From contig NZ_PQHZ01000025.1 of NCBI RefSeq assembly GCF_003385185.1, positions 24,335-88,334 of the forward strand: a stretch of 64,000 bases of DNA. Direction: 5' to 3'. Source of the DNA: Amycolatopsis palatopharyngis. GTDB taxonomy: Bacteria; Actinomycetota; Actinomycetes; Mycobacteriales; Pseudonocardiaceae. Positions 8,923-18,285 of this stretch are shown piece after piece. The notes beneath the pieces are model-generated. The model was not told the DNA's origin. It saw nothing but the letters and a program-made list of their open reading frames with translations, and searched no databases. The translations under genes were made by a program, and so were the position numbers. Numbering within the stretch: position 1 is the first letter of the stretch; each line of letters starts with the position of its first letter.

Positions 8923-10097
8923 CTCGACCTGACGGCGCGGGCCTCACCGGACTGACCATCGACAGGATCGAGACCTTCGCGGTCGAGCTGCCGACCATCC
9001 GCTCGTTCGGGGTAGCCGGTGGCGCGGTCGCGACCCAGGGCACGCCGAGTGTGCGGGTACTGGTGAAGATCAGCGCGGACGGCGTCACGGGCTGGGGCGA
9101 GGCGACGCCGATTCCGGCCTGGACCTACGAGACCACCGAGTCGATCGTCACCACCATCGACCGCTACCTGGCACCCGCGGTGCTCGGCATCCCCTGCTGG
9201 GATCTAGACGGCGTGACCAGGGCCTTCGACCGGGCGATCAACCGGGGATTCTCCATCGGCGCGCCGCTGGCCAAGGCCGCCGTCGACATCGCGTTGCACG
9301 ACCTGCTCGGGCGGGCACTCGGCGTTCCGGTCGGCGTGCTCTGGGGTCAGCGCAGGCAGGAGACGGTCGAGCTGGGCTGGATGGTGTCCGGCCAGTCGGC
9401 GGGCGAGGTCGCCGACCGGGTCGCGGAGGGCAGGGAACTCGGGTATCGGGCGGTCAAGGTGAAGATCGGCCTGCACGACGAACGGACGGACCTCGATGTG
9501 GTCCGCTCGGTGCGGGAAGCGGCACCGGACGCGCCGTTGTGGGTGGACGCGAACCAGGCGTACTCGGCGAGTGCCGCGCTGCGTGTGGCGCGTGAACTCG
9601 CCGAACTCGACGTGCACGCCTTCGAACAACCACTGCCCGCGAACGACGTGGCCGGACTGCGCAGGCTGCGAAGGGACTGCGTGGTTCCCGTCGCTCTCGA
9701 CGAGAGTCTGCGGCACCCCAGCGACCTGGCCACGTTTGTCCGGCTGGACGCCGTCGACATCGCGATCGCGAAGGTCCAGCGCAGTGGCGGCCTCACCCTG
9801 TCGCGCAGGCTGTGCGCGCTCGCGCAGGACAGCGGCGTCTCCCTGATGGGGTCCGGGCTGACCGACTCCGATCTGGGCCTCGCGGCGTCGCTGCACCTGT
9901 TCGCGGCCTTTGGCATCGAGACCCCGGTGGACCTCAACGGCCGCCAGTTCGTCGATTCGGTCTACGCCACCGGCGAGACCGTGCTGATCAGTGCCGGCTT
10001 CGCGAATGTGCCGACGGGGCCCGGCCTCGGTGTCGAAGTGGATGAGCAGGTGGTCCGCGAACTGGCGACCGACGTGCTGACGCGACAGGCGTGCTGA
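8919..10097 (+). CDS. mandelate racemase/muconate lactonizing enzyme family protein
   Basis: This 392-residue enolase-superfamily enzyme has the capping domain followed by the TIM barrel. The general base pair is Lys180/Lys182 in VKVKIG. The metal ligands are Asp210 (VDANQ), Glu236 (FEQPLP) and Asp261 (LDESL), and the second base is Lys285 (AKVQRSGG). This K-x-K plus C-terminal lysine layout marks the muconate-cycloisomerase/dipeptide-epimerase/o-succinylbenzoate synthase subgroup rather than mandelate racemase proper. The ring context excludes menaquinone synthesis. Together with the LacI gene and importer it suggests uptake and isomerisation of an unknown carboxylate. The exact reaction is open. 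Confidence 0.85.
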   Translation: MTRPDGAGLTGLTIDRIETFAVELPTIRSFGVAGGAVATQGTPSVRVLVKISADGVTGWGEATPIPAWTYETTESIVTTIDRYLAPAVLGIPCWDLDGVTRAFDRAINRGFSIGAPLAKAAVDIALHDLLGRALGVPVGVLWGQRRQETVELGWMVSGQSAGEVADRVAEGRELGYRAVKVKIGLHDERTDLDVVRSVREAAPDAPLWVDANQAYSASAALRVARELAELDVHAFEQPLPANDVAGLRRLRRDCVVPVALDESLRHPSDLATFVRLDAVDIAIAKVQRSGGLTLSRRLCALAQDSGVSLMGSGLTDSDLGLAASLHLFAAFGIETPVDLNGRQFVDSVYATGETVLISAGFANVPTGPGLGVEVDEQVVRELATDVLTRQAC

Positions 10098-10142
10098 GAA
10101 CGCCGTCGAGCGGGAACGCTGGCCGCCCGGACGGTCAGAGCC

Positions 10143-10172
10143 GTCACGTCGTGCGGGTGTGACGAACGTGAC
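10143..10172. promoter_or_regulatory. inverted repeat ahead of TetR gene
   Basis: GTCACGT and ACGTGAC are exact complements separated by 16 bases, ending 12 bases before the TetR start. This is a plausible autoregulatory operator. Confidence 0.4.
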
Positions 10173-10184
10173 AAGATGCTCACC

Positions 10185-10811
10185 ATGAGTACCGAATCGG
10201 CGCCCAAGTGGCGAAGACTGGAGCCCGACGAGCGCCGGGAGCAGATCTTCACCTGCGCGGCCGATCTCTTCGGCGAGCGCCCGTACGCCGATGTGTCCAC
10301 ATCGGACATCGCATCCCGCGCCGGAGTGGCCCGCGGCCTGATCAACCACTACTTCGGCACGAAGCGTGAGTTGTACCTCGCGGTGGTCCGCCGCGCCATG
10401 ACCGTGCCGCACTTCGCGGTCGAGTTGCTGCCGGAAGGTTCGCTCGACCGCAGGGTGGACGCCGCGGTCGAGTGGTTCCTGGACATGATCACCAAACAGG
10501 AGAAGATGTGGCTCGCCGCCACCGCACCGGAGGGCATCGGGCGAGACACCGAGGTCGAACGCATCCTCTCCGACGCCGACCGGGAATCGGCCGACCGCGT
10601 GCTCGAGGCGGTCGGCGTCGACCCGGACGACGATCGCCGGGACGAACTGAATGCCCTGGTCCGAGCCTATGGCGGGATGGTCAAGGCCGCGGGCAGGGAG
10701 TGGCTGGTACGCGGAGCGCTCAACCGCGATGAGGTGCACCTGTTGCTCAGCAGGTCACTTCTCACGCTGATCGGCGACGTGTTTCCGGCAGTACAGCGCG
10801 CGCAACGGTAA
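10185..10811 (+). CDS. TetR-family transcriptional regulator
   Basis: About 208 residues, with an N-terminal HTH (STSDIASRAGVARGLINHYFGTK) and a helical ligand-binding domain. ATG at 10185 (MSTESAPK) is preferred; another in-frame ATG lies three codons earlier, and neither has a clear ribosome-binding site. The effector domain is not informative. Its nearest possible targets are itself and the downstream thiolase-like gene 114 bp further on. It is not obviously linked to the LacI-controlled genes upstream. Confidence 0.88.
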   Translation: MSTESAPKWRRLEPDERREQIFTCAADLFGERPYADVSTSDIASRAGVARGLINHYFGTKRELYLAVVRRAMTVPHFAVELLPEGSLDRRVDAAVEWFLDMITKQEKMWLAATAPEGIGRDTEVERILSDADRESADRVLEAVGVDPDDDRRDELNALVRAYGGMVKAAGREWLVRGALNRDEVHLLLSRSLLTLIGDVFPAVQRAQR

Positions 10812-10925
10812 CCAGCGGCGACCCTGTTGGCATCGCGAGTGCAAGCGACACGCGCACGGTAGCCGCACCCGCATGCCGAACGATCATTTGATAAGCGCAA
10901 GGTCAGTAGCTGTTAGCGTGACCTC

Positions 10926-12410
10926 GTGGATCCGAGAACCCCGGTCATCGTCGGCGTCGGCCAGCACACCTGGCGGGACAGTTCTCCCACCTCGCCACGG
11001 GAACTGATGCGACTGGCGGTCGAGGCCGCCGTCACCGACACGGGCGCTCCCGGCGTGCTGGGCCGCATCCAGTCGCTTGGCGTGGTGGACAGCTTCTCCT
11101 GGGGAACGGCCGACCCGGGCGCACTGCTCGCCGAGGACCTCGGCATCTCCCCCGCCGAAACCCTCTACACCCACACCAGCGGCACGAGCCCACTGGACCT
11201 GCTCTCCGATGCGGCGGGCCGAATCGGCGCGGGACAGCTGGACGCCGCGCTGATCACCGGGGGCGAGGCGGTCAAGGCCCTGTTCGGCGGCAGGTACGGC
11301 GGTGGGCCGAAACAGCCGGACGGTACGGCGCCGACCCGGATGCTGGGCATCGACCGCGAACCGCAGCACGCGGCGGAGGCTGCCGCGAAGTTGCTCATCC
11401 CGGTCGCGTTCTACCCACTGTTCGAGAACGCCATCCGCGCGGAAGCCGGTAGCGACACCGACGAGCACGTGAACTGGCTCGCCGAGCTGTGGGCGGGCTT
11501 CGCCGACGTGGCGGCCGGCAATCCGCATGCGGCGATGCGCGAGGCACCGAGCGCGGACGAGATCGCGAAGGCGGGACCGCGCAACCGGATGGCCGCGGCG
11601 CCATACCGCAAGCTCATGACCGCGAACATCTTCGTCGACCAGGCCGCCGCGCTGGTGGTCTGCTCGGTGGAGACCGCCCGCGCGGCGGGCATCGCACCAT
11701 CGAACTGGGTCTTCGTGCACACGACCGCCGCCGCCAACGACCACTGGTTCCCCTCGCAGCGCCCGCAACTGCACCGCTCCCCAGCCATCGCCGCCGTCGG
11801 TGAGGCCGTGTTCACACACACCGGCGTCGGTATCGGCGACATCGCCCACCTCGACATCTACTCGTGCTTCCCCTCCGCCGTACAGGTCGCCGCGACGGAA
11901 CTGGGCCTGCACCGCGCGGATCTCACCGACAGGAGCAGGCCACCGACGACGACCGGTGGTCTCACCTTCGCGGGTGGCCCTGGCAGCAACTACGTGACCC
12001 ACTCGGTGGCCACCCTGGCCGATCGGCTCAGAGCGGAACCGGACCAGTACGGGCTCGCCACCGCTGTCGGCTGGTACCTGACCAAGCACGCGGCCGTGTT
12101 GCTCTCCGGGCGACCGCCCGCCACGCCCTACGCCCACCACGACCGGACCACCGAGGTCTCCCGGTTGCCCCGGCGCGAGATCACGACAGAGGCCACCGGT
12201 GCCGCGACGATCGAGACCTACACCGTGGTCTACGGCAGGTCGGGAGAGCCAGAACGCGCGATCGTGGTCTGCGGCCTGCCCGACGGCAGCAGAGCGGTCG
12301 CGGCCAGTGAGTCATCCGAGACCATCGCCGCGTTGCTGGACGGCGACCCGCTCGGCACGAAGGTCGAACTGGGGCCGCCAGCGTCGCCGGAGTTCCGCGT
12401 CCCCGGCTGA
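10926..12410 (+). CDS. thiolase-like acetyl-CoA acetyltransferase family protein
   Basis: The 494-residue protein begins at a GTG (DPRTPVIVGVGQ). It has a thiolase fold (TSGTSPLDLLSDAAGRI, ITGGEAVKA, HLDIYSCFPSAVQV, GGPGSNYVTHSVATLADRL) followed by a roughly 80-residue C-terminal extension. The usual nucleophilic Cys of degradative thiolases is not evident at TSGTSP, where a Cys would be expected, while a later Cys (YSCFPS) is present. It resembles the actinobacterial acetyl-CoA synthetase/lipid-carrier-like family of unknown reaction. It may act on acyl-CoAs by a route other than classical thiolysis, or bind lipid. It precedes the MMPL gene in the same direction by 100 bp. Confidence 0.72.
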   Translation: MDPRTPVIVGVGQHTWRDSSPTSPRELMRLAVEAAVTDTGAPGVLGRIQSLGVVDSFSWGTADPGALLAEDLGISPAETLYTHTSGTSPLDLLSDAAGRIGAGQLDAALITGGEAVKALFGGRYGGGPKQPDGTAPTRMLGIDREPQHAAEAAAKLLIPVAFYPLFENAIRAEAGSDTDEHVNWLAELWAGFADVAAGNPHAAMREAPSADEIAKAGPRNRMAAAPYRKLMTANIFVDQAAALVVCSVETARAAGIAPSNWVFVHTTAAANDHWFPSQRPQLHRSPAIAAVGEAVFTHTGVGIGDIAHLDIYSCFPSAVQVAATELGLHRADLTDRSRPPTTTGGLTFAGGPGSNYVTHSVATLADRLRAEPDQYGLATAVGWYLTKHAAVLLSGRPPATPYAHHDRTTEVSRLPRREITTEATGAATIETYTVVYGRSGEPERAIVVCGLPDGSRAVAASESSETIAALLDGDPLGTKVELGPPASPEFRVPG

Positions 12411-12509
12411 CTCCCGCGCCGAACTCGACGAATCACCAGCCGCGAATCGCCTGATCCGCGAACCGCTCAGTAAGGTGCCCTGCAAGTCGTCTAGGAACCG
12501 AGGGGTGAC

Positions 12510-14708
12510 ATGCGTGTCGTGCGCTGGGTGGTGCCCGCGCTCCTCGTCCTGCTCTGGCTCGCCGTCGGTGCGGCGGGCAGCCCGTTCCTCGGCAAGCTGA
12601 GCGAGATCCAGAGCAACGATCCCGGCTCGTTCCTGCCTGCCACCGCCGAATCCACCGAAGTGACAGAGCTGCAGGAGAACTTCGCCGACAGCCGGATCCT
12701 GCCCACCGTCGTCGTCTTCGAGCGCACGAGCGGGCTCACCCCGGCGGACACCGCCGCGATCCGGGCGAAAGCCGCCGAACTCGCGAACACCCCTGGCCTG
12801 CAGGCACCGCCCTCACCACCGTTGCCCAGCGACGACGGACAGGCGGCGCAGCTGATCCTGCCGTTGTCCGGAGCGGACCCGTTCACCGCGAGCGAGACCG
12901 TCAGGGACATCCGCCAGGACCTGGAGCAGGGCCTGCCGGGCGGGCTGACGACCCTGGTCACCGGTCCCGGTGGGTACAACGCGGACTTCGCCGAGGTGTT
13001 CGGGCACATCGACGGGATGCTGCTGCTGGTCACGGCATGCGCGGTGGCACTGATCCTGATCCTGGTCTACCGCAGTCCCCTGTTGCCGGTGATCGTGCTG
13101 CTCTCCGCTGGGCTGGCCCTGTGCACCTCCTCCGCGGTGATCTACTGGCTCGCCGAAGACGGTCCGCTGGTTCTGAACGGCCAGACACAGGGCATCCTGT
13201 TGATCCTGGTGTTCGGCGCCGCCACCGACTACGCACTGCTGCTGGTGGCGCGTTACCGGGAGGAACTGACGCGGCAGGCGCTCGCCGCCGACGCGATGCG
13301 CACCGCGTGGCGGTCCTCGCTCGAGCCGATTCTCGCCTCCGGCGGCACCGTGATCCTGGGGATGCTTTGCATGCTGGTCAGCGAACTGACCAGCAATCGC
13401 AGTCTCGGGCCCGTGGTCTCCATCGGTATCGCCGGTGCGCTGCTGGCCTCGCTGACCTTCCTGCCCGCCGCGCTGCTGCTGTTCGGCAGGGCCGGATTCT
13501 GGCCCCAGGATCCGGTTCCCCGCAAGCACCGCAGGACCACCCACGGCGTGTTCGACGCGCTGGCCGTCCTGGTCCGCAGGCGGCCGAGGTGGACGTGGGT
13601 GGTGACCGCACTGGTGTTGCTCGCCGGTGTCGCGTTCGTACCGTCCCTGCAGGCGGAGGGAACCTCCCAGCAGGCGCTCTTCCTGGAGGAGGTCGACGCG
13701 GTGCGCGGGCAGGACGTGCTCTCCGCGCACTTCCCCGGCGGAACCGGCAGTCCCGTCGTGATCATCGCCGATGCGGGCGCCGCCGACGAGGTACTCGCCA
13801 CCACCCGCGCGACCGATGGCGTCGTCGACGCGATGGCGACGCCCTTCGACCCGGCGAACCCCGCGGCAGGACCTCGGGTGGCGGGCGGGTTCGTCGAGAT
13901 CAACGCGACCCTGCTGGCCGCGGCCGACTCCGACGAGGCGGTCGCGGTGGTCGACTCGCTGCGCGACACCCTGCACGACATCCCAGGAGCCGAAGCCAAG
14001 GTCGGCGGACAGACCGCACAGCAGACCGACATGCTGGCCGCGGCCACACACGACCGCAACGCGATCATCCCGATCGTGCTGGTGGTGATCTTCGCGGTGC
14101 TGGCGCTGCTGCTGCGTTCACTGCTGGCCCCGTTGCTGCTGATCGCCACCGTGGTCCTGTCGTTCGCGGCCACCCTCGGTGTCGGAGCGTTGGTGTTCAA
14201 CGACGTGTTCGGCTTTCCCGGAGCGGATCCGGCGATCCCGCTGTACGCCTTCGTGTTCCTCGTGGCGCTCGGGATCGACTACAACATCTTCCTGATGACC
14301 AGGGCGCGTGAGGAAGCCGTGCTACTGGGCACCGCGGAGGGCACGCTGAGCGCATTGCGCGTCACGGGTGGGGTGATCACCTCTGCCGGTGTCGTGCTGG
14401 CCGCGACGTTCGCCGCCCTGGCGGTGATCCCGGTGCTGTTCCTGGCGCAGATCGCGTTCCTGGTCGCCTTCGGTGTCCTGCTGGACACATTCGTGGTGCG
14501 TTCCCTGCTGGTGCCCGCACTCGCCGTGGATCTCGGGAGAGTCATCTGGTGGCCGAGTCGTCTTGCGGCGAAGCCGAAGACTCGGCGGCGTCCTGGCCCG
14601 CCGCGGCGAGTTCAGCAGGGTGCTGCCGCGGCAGCACCAGCGCGAGCAGCGCACCGAGGAGAGCGACGCCCGCGACCACCAGCAGGGCTGCCCCCATCCC
14701 GTCGGTGA
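12510..14708 (+). CDS. MMPL/RND-family membrane transporter
   Basis: The 732-residue protein shows the twofold MMPL layout: one membrane helix, an extracytoplasmic domain, a bundle of helices with ATDYALLLVARYREE, then the same again with ALGIDYNIFLMTRAREE. These Asp-Tyr pairs correspond to the proton relay of MmpL/RND exporters. The ATG follows GAGGGGTGAC. Family members export lipids or small hydrophobic molecules. The last 50 or so residues are Arg/Pro-rich and lie antisense to the MFS gene, so the true C terminus may be near WWPSRLA, or the frame really overlaps. It sits one gene away from the FAAL-PKS operon and could export its product. Confidence 0.85.
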   Translation: MRVVRWVVPALLVLLWLAVGAAGSPFLGKLSEIQSNDPGSFLPATAESTEVTELQENFADSRILPTVVVFERTSGLTPADTAAIRAKAAELANTPGLQAPPSPPLPSDDGQAAQLILPLSGADPFTASETVRDIRQDLEQGLPGGLTTLVTGPGGYNADFAEVFGHIDGMLLLVTACAVALILILVYRSPLLPVIVLLSAGLALCTSSAVIYWLAEDGPLVLNGQTQGILLILVFGAATDYALLLVARYREELTRQALAADAMRTAWRSSLEPILASGGTVILGMLCMLVSELTSNRSLGPVVSIGIAGALLASLTFLPAALLLFGRAGFWPQDPVPRKHRRTTHGVFDALAVLVRRRPRWTWVVTALVLLAGVAFVPSLQAEGTSQQALFLEEVDAVRGQDVLSAHFPGGTGSPVVIIADAGAADEVLATTRATDGVVDAMATPFDPANPAAGPRVAGGFVEINATLLAAADSDEAVAVVDSLRDTLHDIPGAEAKVGGQTAQQTDMLAAATHDRNAIIPIVLVVIFAVLALLLRSLLAPLLLIATVVLSFAATLGVGALVFNDVFGFPGADPAIPLYAFVFLVALGIDYNIFLMTRAREEAVLLGTAEGTLSALRVTGGVITSAGVVLAATFAALAVIPVLFLAQIAFLVAFGVLLDTFVVRSLLVPALAVDLGRVIWWPSRLAAKPKTRRRPGPPRRVQQGAAAAAPARAAHRGERRPRPPAGLPPSRR

Positions 14709-16035
14709 AACCCAGCGCGCTGATCGTCCGCACCGCGCTCGACAGCGCGGTCTGCCCGCCCTCGAAGCCGGCGGGCACATTTCCCTGAGTGACAGAGTCG
14801 GCTCCGCTCAGGACCGCGTCACCGATCGGTGCGGGCAGCCCCGCCTCGGCGATCCGGTTCGGCAGCGACCGCAGCACCTGCCAGGACATCACGGCGCCGA
14901 CGGTCACGATGCCGAGCACACCGCCGGCCTGGCTGGCGACCTGCTGCACCGCCGAAACGGTGCCCGTCTCCTCCTCCGGTGTGGCCGCGAGCATGGCCTC
15001 CGTCGCCGCGATCACACTCATCCCCACGCCGAAACCGACAAGCGCACCGGGATAGAGCAGGTCGGTGAACTCGGCTCCGGCCTGCAGTGACGCGATTCCG
15101 GCCAGCCCGACGGCGATGAGCACGAACCCGGTGGCGACCGGGATACGCGGACCGAACCGCTGGGCCAGCAGCCCACCGAGTGGCGCCGACAGCACCACGA
15201 CACAGGTCGGCGGGAGCATCCACGCACCCGCCTGGATCGGGGGCAGGCCCTTGACGTTCTGCAGGAACAGCGTGAGCAGGAAAAGCAGCGCGAACACCGC
15301 AAACGAGGTGAATCCGACGAGAACCGATCCCACGTGCACGGCACGCAGCCGCAGCAGCGACCGCAACACCCCCTTGCGCTCCTTCTTCCCGCCTGCCGAC
15401 TCGGCGACGGCGTAAGCGGTGATGCCGAGCACGATCGCGGCAACCGGAACGTTGAGCAGGAAGACGGCGGGCCAGTCGAAACCCTGGACGATCACCCCTG
15501 CGATCACCGGGCCGAGGCCGATCGCCAGCGCATTGGCCCCGCCCCAGATTCCCAGTGGAAGTCCGATTTTTTCGACAGGAAATGCATTGCGCAGCAATGC
15601 GAGGGCTGCGGGTTGCAACAACGCGCCGGCAAATCCTTGAAGAACACGACACAAAACAAGCGCCAGAACAGTGCCGGAGAGGGCAATTCCGACGGATGCG
15701 ACAGCGAAACCGAGAACGCCGGCGACGAATACCTTTCGCCTGCCGAAACGATCGGCCAATCGTCCCGCTGGCAGCAAACCGATCGCGAGCGCGATCAGAT
15801 ACGCATTGGCGATCAGCTCCAGTTCACCGAGGGTCGCACCCACCGACGCGGAGATATAGGGCGCCGCTATGGTGACCGCGGTGCCGTCGAGGCCGACCAT
15901 CGCCCCGCCGAGCACCGTCGCGACAAGGGTCAGCCACGGCCGTCCCCTGCGCGCGGTCCGGGTCGATCCCGGCCCTGTCACCTGGGTCGTTGCCGTCGAA
16001 ACAGCGGGGGGTTGCCCGATGTCACCGTGTGCCAC
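14542..16035 (-). CDS. MFS drug/lipid exporter, EmrB/QacA (DHA2, 14-TMS) type
   Basis: The 497-residue transporter has about 14 hydrophobic segments, motif A in GRLADRFGRRK, and the antiporter-like motif in RVLQGFAGALLQPA. Asp49 in the first helix (GAMVGLDGTAV) is typical of proton-driven exporters. It is divergent from the FAAL-PKS-esterase operon across a 492-bp gap, a common arrangement for a self-resistance or export gene. Its 3' end overlaps the MMPL frame tail to tail by 167 bases. A perfect 16-base palindrome upstream is a possible operator. Confidence 0.9.
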   Translation of the reverse strand: MAHGDIGQPPAVSTATTQVTGPGSTRTARRGRPWLTLVATVLGGAMVGLDGTAVTIAAPYISASVGATLGELELIANAYLIALAIGLLPAGRLADRFGRRKVFVAGVLGFAVASVGIALSGTVLALVLCRVLQGFAGALLQPAALALLRNAFPVEKIGLPLGIWGGANALAIGLGPVIAGVIVQGFDWPAVFLLNVPVAAIVLGITAYAVAESAGGKKERKGVLRSLLRLRAVHVGSVLVGFTSFAVFALLFLLTLFLQNVKGLPPIQAGAWMLPPTCVVVLSAPLGGLLAQRFGPRIPVATGFVLIAVGLAGIASLQAGAEFTDLLYPGALVGFGVGMSVIAATEAMLAATPEEETGTVSAVQQVASQAGGVLGIVTVGAVMSWQVLRSLPNRIAEAGLPAPIGDAVLSGADSVTQGNVPAGFEGGQTALSSAVRTISALGFTDGMGAALLVVAGVALLGALLALVLPRQHPAELAAAGQDAAESSASPQDDSATR

Positions 16036-16527
16036 ATCTCCGCCTTCCGGTCGGGAGCATCCTCGACGGATCGCCGCCTAGCATGACTCGTCACTCCACG
16101 CACCCGACAACACCCCCACCCCTACGCAAAATCGCTCACGATGGTGATAGTTAACTCCGTAGAGTTAGTGATATACCCGCCAGTGGCGTTACCCGATCGG
16201 GGACAAACACCCCTCCTGCCTTGCGGACGGTTCATACCGTGGCTACGGTTGGGTCCGATTATCAGCCGATAGCGTGATTTCGACGCCCACGAGTTCACAA
16301 AGTTGTAGTTGTCCCCCGGAACGACAACGTCCACAACAGGTTGACCGAGGAAGAACACATTCTCCAGACGGCACGGGCGACGTCGCCCGCGTTGTGCTGA
16401 CTTGATACGCCACTGAGAGGGTTATGCACGATGTGGTCGACCGAACCACCGACCGTGCGGCACCCGACTGTCGAATAAGACTCCCAGAATCCCCGCCGAT
16501 CCCCACAATTCCTGTTAGGTGAACACT
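16036..16527. promoter_or_regulatory. divergent promoter region of MFS gene and FAAL-PKS operon
   Basis: This 492-bp stretch holds no convincing gene and is less G/C-rich than its surroundings. Two inverted repeats stand out: TAACTC-CGTA-GAGTTA (16152-16167), nearer the MFS gene, and GTTGTC-N9-GACAAC (16308-16328), nearer the operon. Both could be operators; no dedicated regulator gene lies beside them. Confidence 0.5.
16152..16167. promoter_or_regulatory. palindromic operator candidate TAACTC-CGTA-GAGTTA
   Basis: Perfect 6-bp arms around a 4-base centre in an A/T-richer patch, 117 bp upstream of the MFS start. It has the size of a TetR- or MarR-type site. Confidence 0.45.
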
Positions 16528-18285
16528 ATGTCGCTGGCGCAGCGCCGGTACTCCGCCGAGACGGGCAGCCAGGTCCCGGAGCTACGACCGCTGACCTCGT
16601 ATCTGTTCGACCGCGCTGATTCCACGCGGCCCGCGTTCACCTTCGTCGATTACTCCGGAGACCGCGCAGGCGTCGAACACACCATCTCCTGGGCCGAACT
16701 GGCCACTCGGGTTCGGGCCACGGCCGCGGCGATCTCCCGCGTCACCGCTCCTGGTCAGCGAGTAGCGATCCTCGCCCCACAGGACCTCAACTACGTGGTC
16801 GGCTTCCTCGGGGCCCTGCACGCCGGCACAGTCGCGGTTCCGTTGTTCGCACCCGAGGTGAGCCAGCACGGCGGCCGGCTCGTCAACGCGCTCGCCGACT
16901 GCGCGCCGGAGGTCTGGCTGACCTCCGAGTCCTGCCTGGAGGCGGTGCACTCGCTCGCCGAGGCGAATCCGATACCGATGCCGAAGCAGATCCTCGCCGT
17001 CGACGCCCCCGAGGTCGAAGGTGGCGAAGGATTCACCGCTCCCGGCCTGGATCTGGACGAGCCCGCGTACCTGCAGTACACCTCTGGTTCCACCAGGGCT
17101 CCCGCGGGCGCGGTCATCACCCACCGTGCGGTGGTCAGCAACACGTGGCAGGGCAGTTCCGCGTTCGGCGTGCAGGCTGACTGGACCTGTGCGGGGTGGA
17201 TCCCGTTCTTCCACGACATGGGCCTGATCCAACTGCTCTGCATCCCGGTGCTGACCGGAGCGCACTCGGTGTTCATGACCCCGTTCAACTTCATCATGCG
17301 CCCCGTCAGGTGGCTGCGGCAGATGTCGGCCCATCCGAACGTGTTCGCCGCGGCACCCAACTTCGCCTTCGAATACGCCGTGCGCAAGGTCAAGGAGGCC
17401 GATCGGGCCGAGCTGGATCTGTCCGGGGTCCGCGCATTGATCAACGGGAGTGAACCGGTCCGCTCGGAAACGATCGACGCCTTCGCCGCGGCCTTCGGAC
17501 CCCACGGGTTCCAGGAAGCGGCGCACCGGCCCTCGTACGGCCTGGCCGAGGCGACGGTGTTCGTCACGAACTCCAGGGAGGAGGGACCGACGGTCACGGC
17601 ATTCGACCGGTCGGCCCTCGCCGAGGATCGGGCGGTCATGCGCCCCCGTGGCAGCGATGGCGCACTGGATCTGGTGTCCGCGGGCAGGCCGCACGCCCAA
17701 CTCGTCCGCATCGTGCACCCCGCGGAACAGACCCTGCGCCCCGACGGCGAGGTCGGCGAGATCTGGGTGCACGGGCCGAACGTCGCGCGTGGGTACTGGC
17801 AGCAGCCCGAGCGCAGCGCGGAGACCTTCGACGCGACCATCACGGACGCGGATGCGGACACCCCGGCCGCCGGATGGTTGCGCACCGGCGATCTCGGTTT
17901 GCTGCACGACGGCCTGCTCTACATCACCGGCCGAATCAAGGACCTGATCATCATCGACGGCAAGAACCACTATCCGCAGGATCTCGAGGCCACCGCGGCG
18001 AACGCGCATCCCGCGATTCGCCGGGATCACGTGGCTGCGTTCGCCGTGACCTCGGCCGAAGCCGGCGAGGGCGCGGCCATCGTGGCGGAGTTCAGCAGAA
18101 CAGCCGGATCAGCCGCTCCGGACGAGCAGGAGGTCGCGAGAGCGGTACGCCGCGCCGTCTCCGCCCAGCACGACGTCAAGCTCCGCGGTTTCCGGCTGCT
18201 TTCTCCTGGCAGTGTCCAACGCACGTCCAGCGGCAAGATCGCCAGAGCCGCGACCAAGCGGCGATTCTGGGAGGAGCAGCGGTGA
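16528..18285 (+). CDS. fatty-acyl-AMP ligase (FAAL, FadD32-like)
   Basis: This 585-residue adenylating enzyme would activate a fatty acid as acyl-AMP and load it on the N-terminal carrier domain of the downstream synthase. Visible motifs are LQYTSGSTRAPAG (the usual PKG lysine is Ala), GWIPFFHDMGLIQ, PSYGLAEAT, WLRTGDLG, GRIKDLIIIDGKNHYPQDLE and the catalytic lysine in TSSGKIAR. The FHDMGLI and GKNHYPQDLE blocks are typical of FAALs rather than CoA ligases. ATG at 16528 follows TTAGGTGAA; a GTG three codons earlier is possible. Its stop overlaps the PKS start as GTGA, so the two are translationally coupled. Confidence 0.93.
   Translation: MSLAQRRYSAETGSQVPELRPLTSYLFDRADSTRPAFTFVDYSGDRAGVEHTISWAELATRVRATAAAISRVTAPGQRVAILAPQDLNYVVGFLGALHAGTVAVPLFAPEVSQHGGRLVNALADCAPEVWLTSESCLEAVHSLAEANPIPMPKQILAVDAPEVEGGEGFTAPGLDLDEPAYLQYTSGSTRAPAGAVITHRAVVSNTWQGSSAFGVQADWTCAGWIPFFHDMGLIQLLCIPVLTGAHSVFMTPFNFIMRPVRWLRQMSAHPNVFAAAPNFAFEYAVRKVKEADRAELDLSGVRALINGSEPVRSETIDAFAAAFGPHGFQEAAHRPSYGLAEATVFVTNSREEGPTVTAFDRSALAEDRAVMRPRGSDGALDLVSAGRPHAQLVRIVHPAEQTLRPDGEVGEIWVHGPNVARGYWQQPERSAETFDATITDADADTPAAGWLRTGDLGLLHDGLLYITGRIKDLIIIDGKNHYPQDLEATAANAHPAIRRDHVAAFAVTSAEAGEGAAIVAEFSRTAGSAAPDEQEVARAVRRAVSAQHDVKLRGFRLLSPGSVQRTSSGKIARAATKRRFWEEQR

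Noticed and set aside
16233..16252. CATACCGTGGCTACGGTTGG as a third copy of the CATACC operator
   Set aside because: Right arm matches only four of six bases and it lies 276 bp from the FAAL start, so it is too weak to claim.
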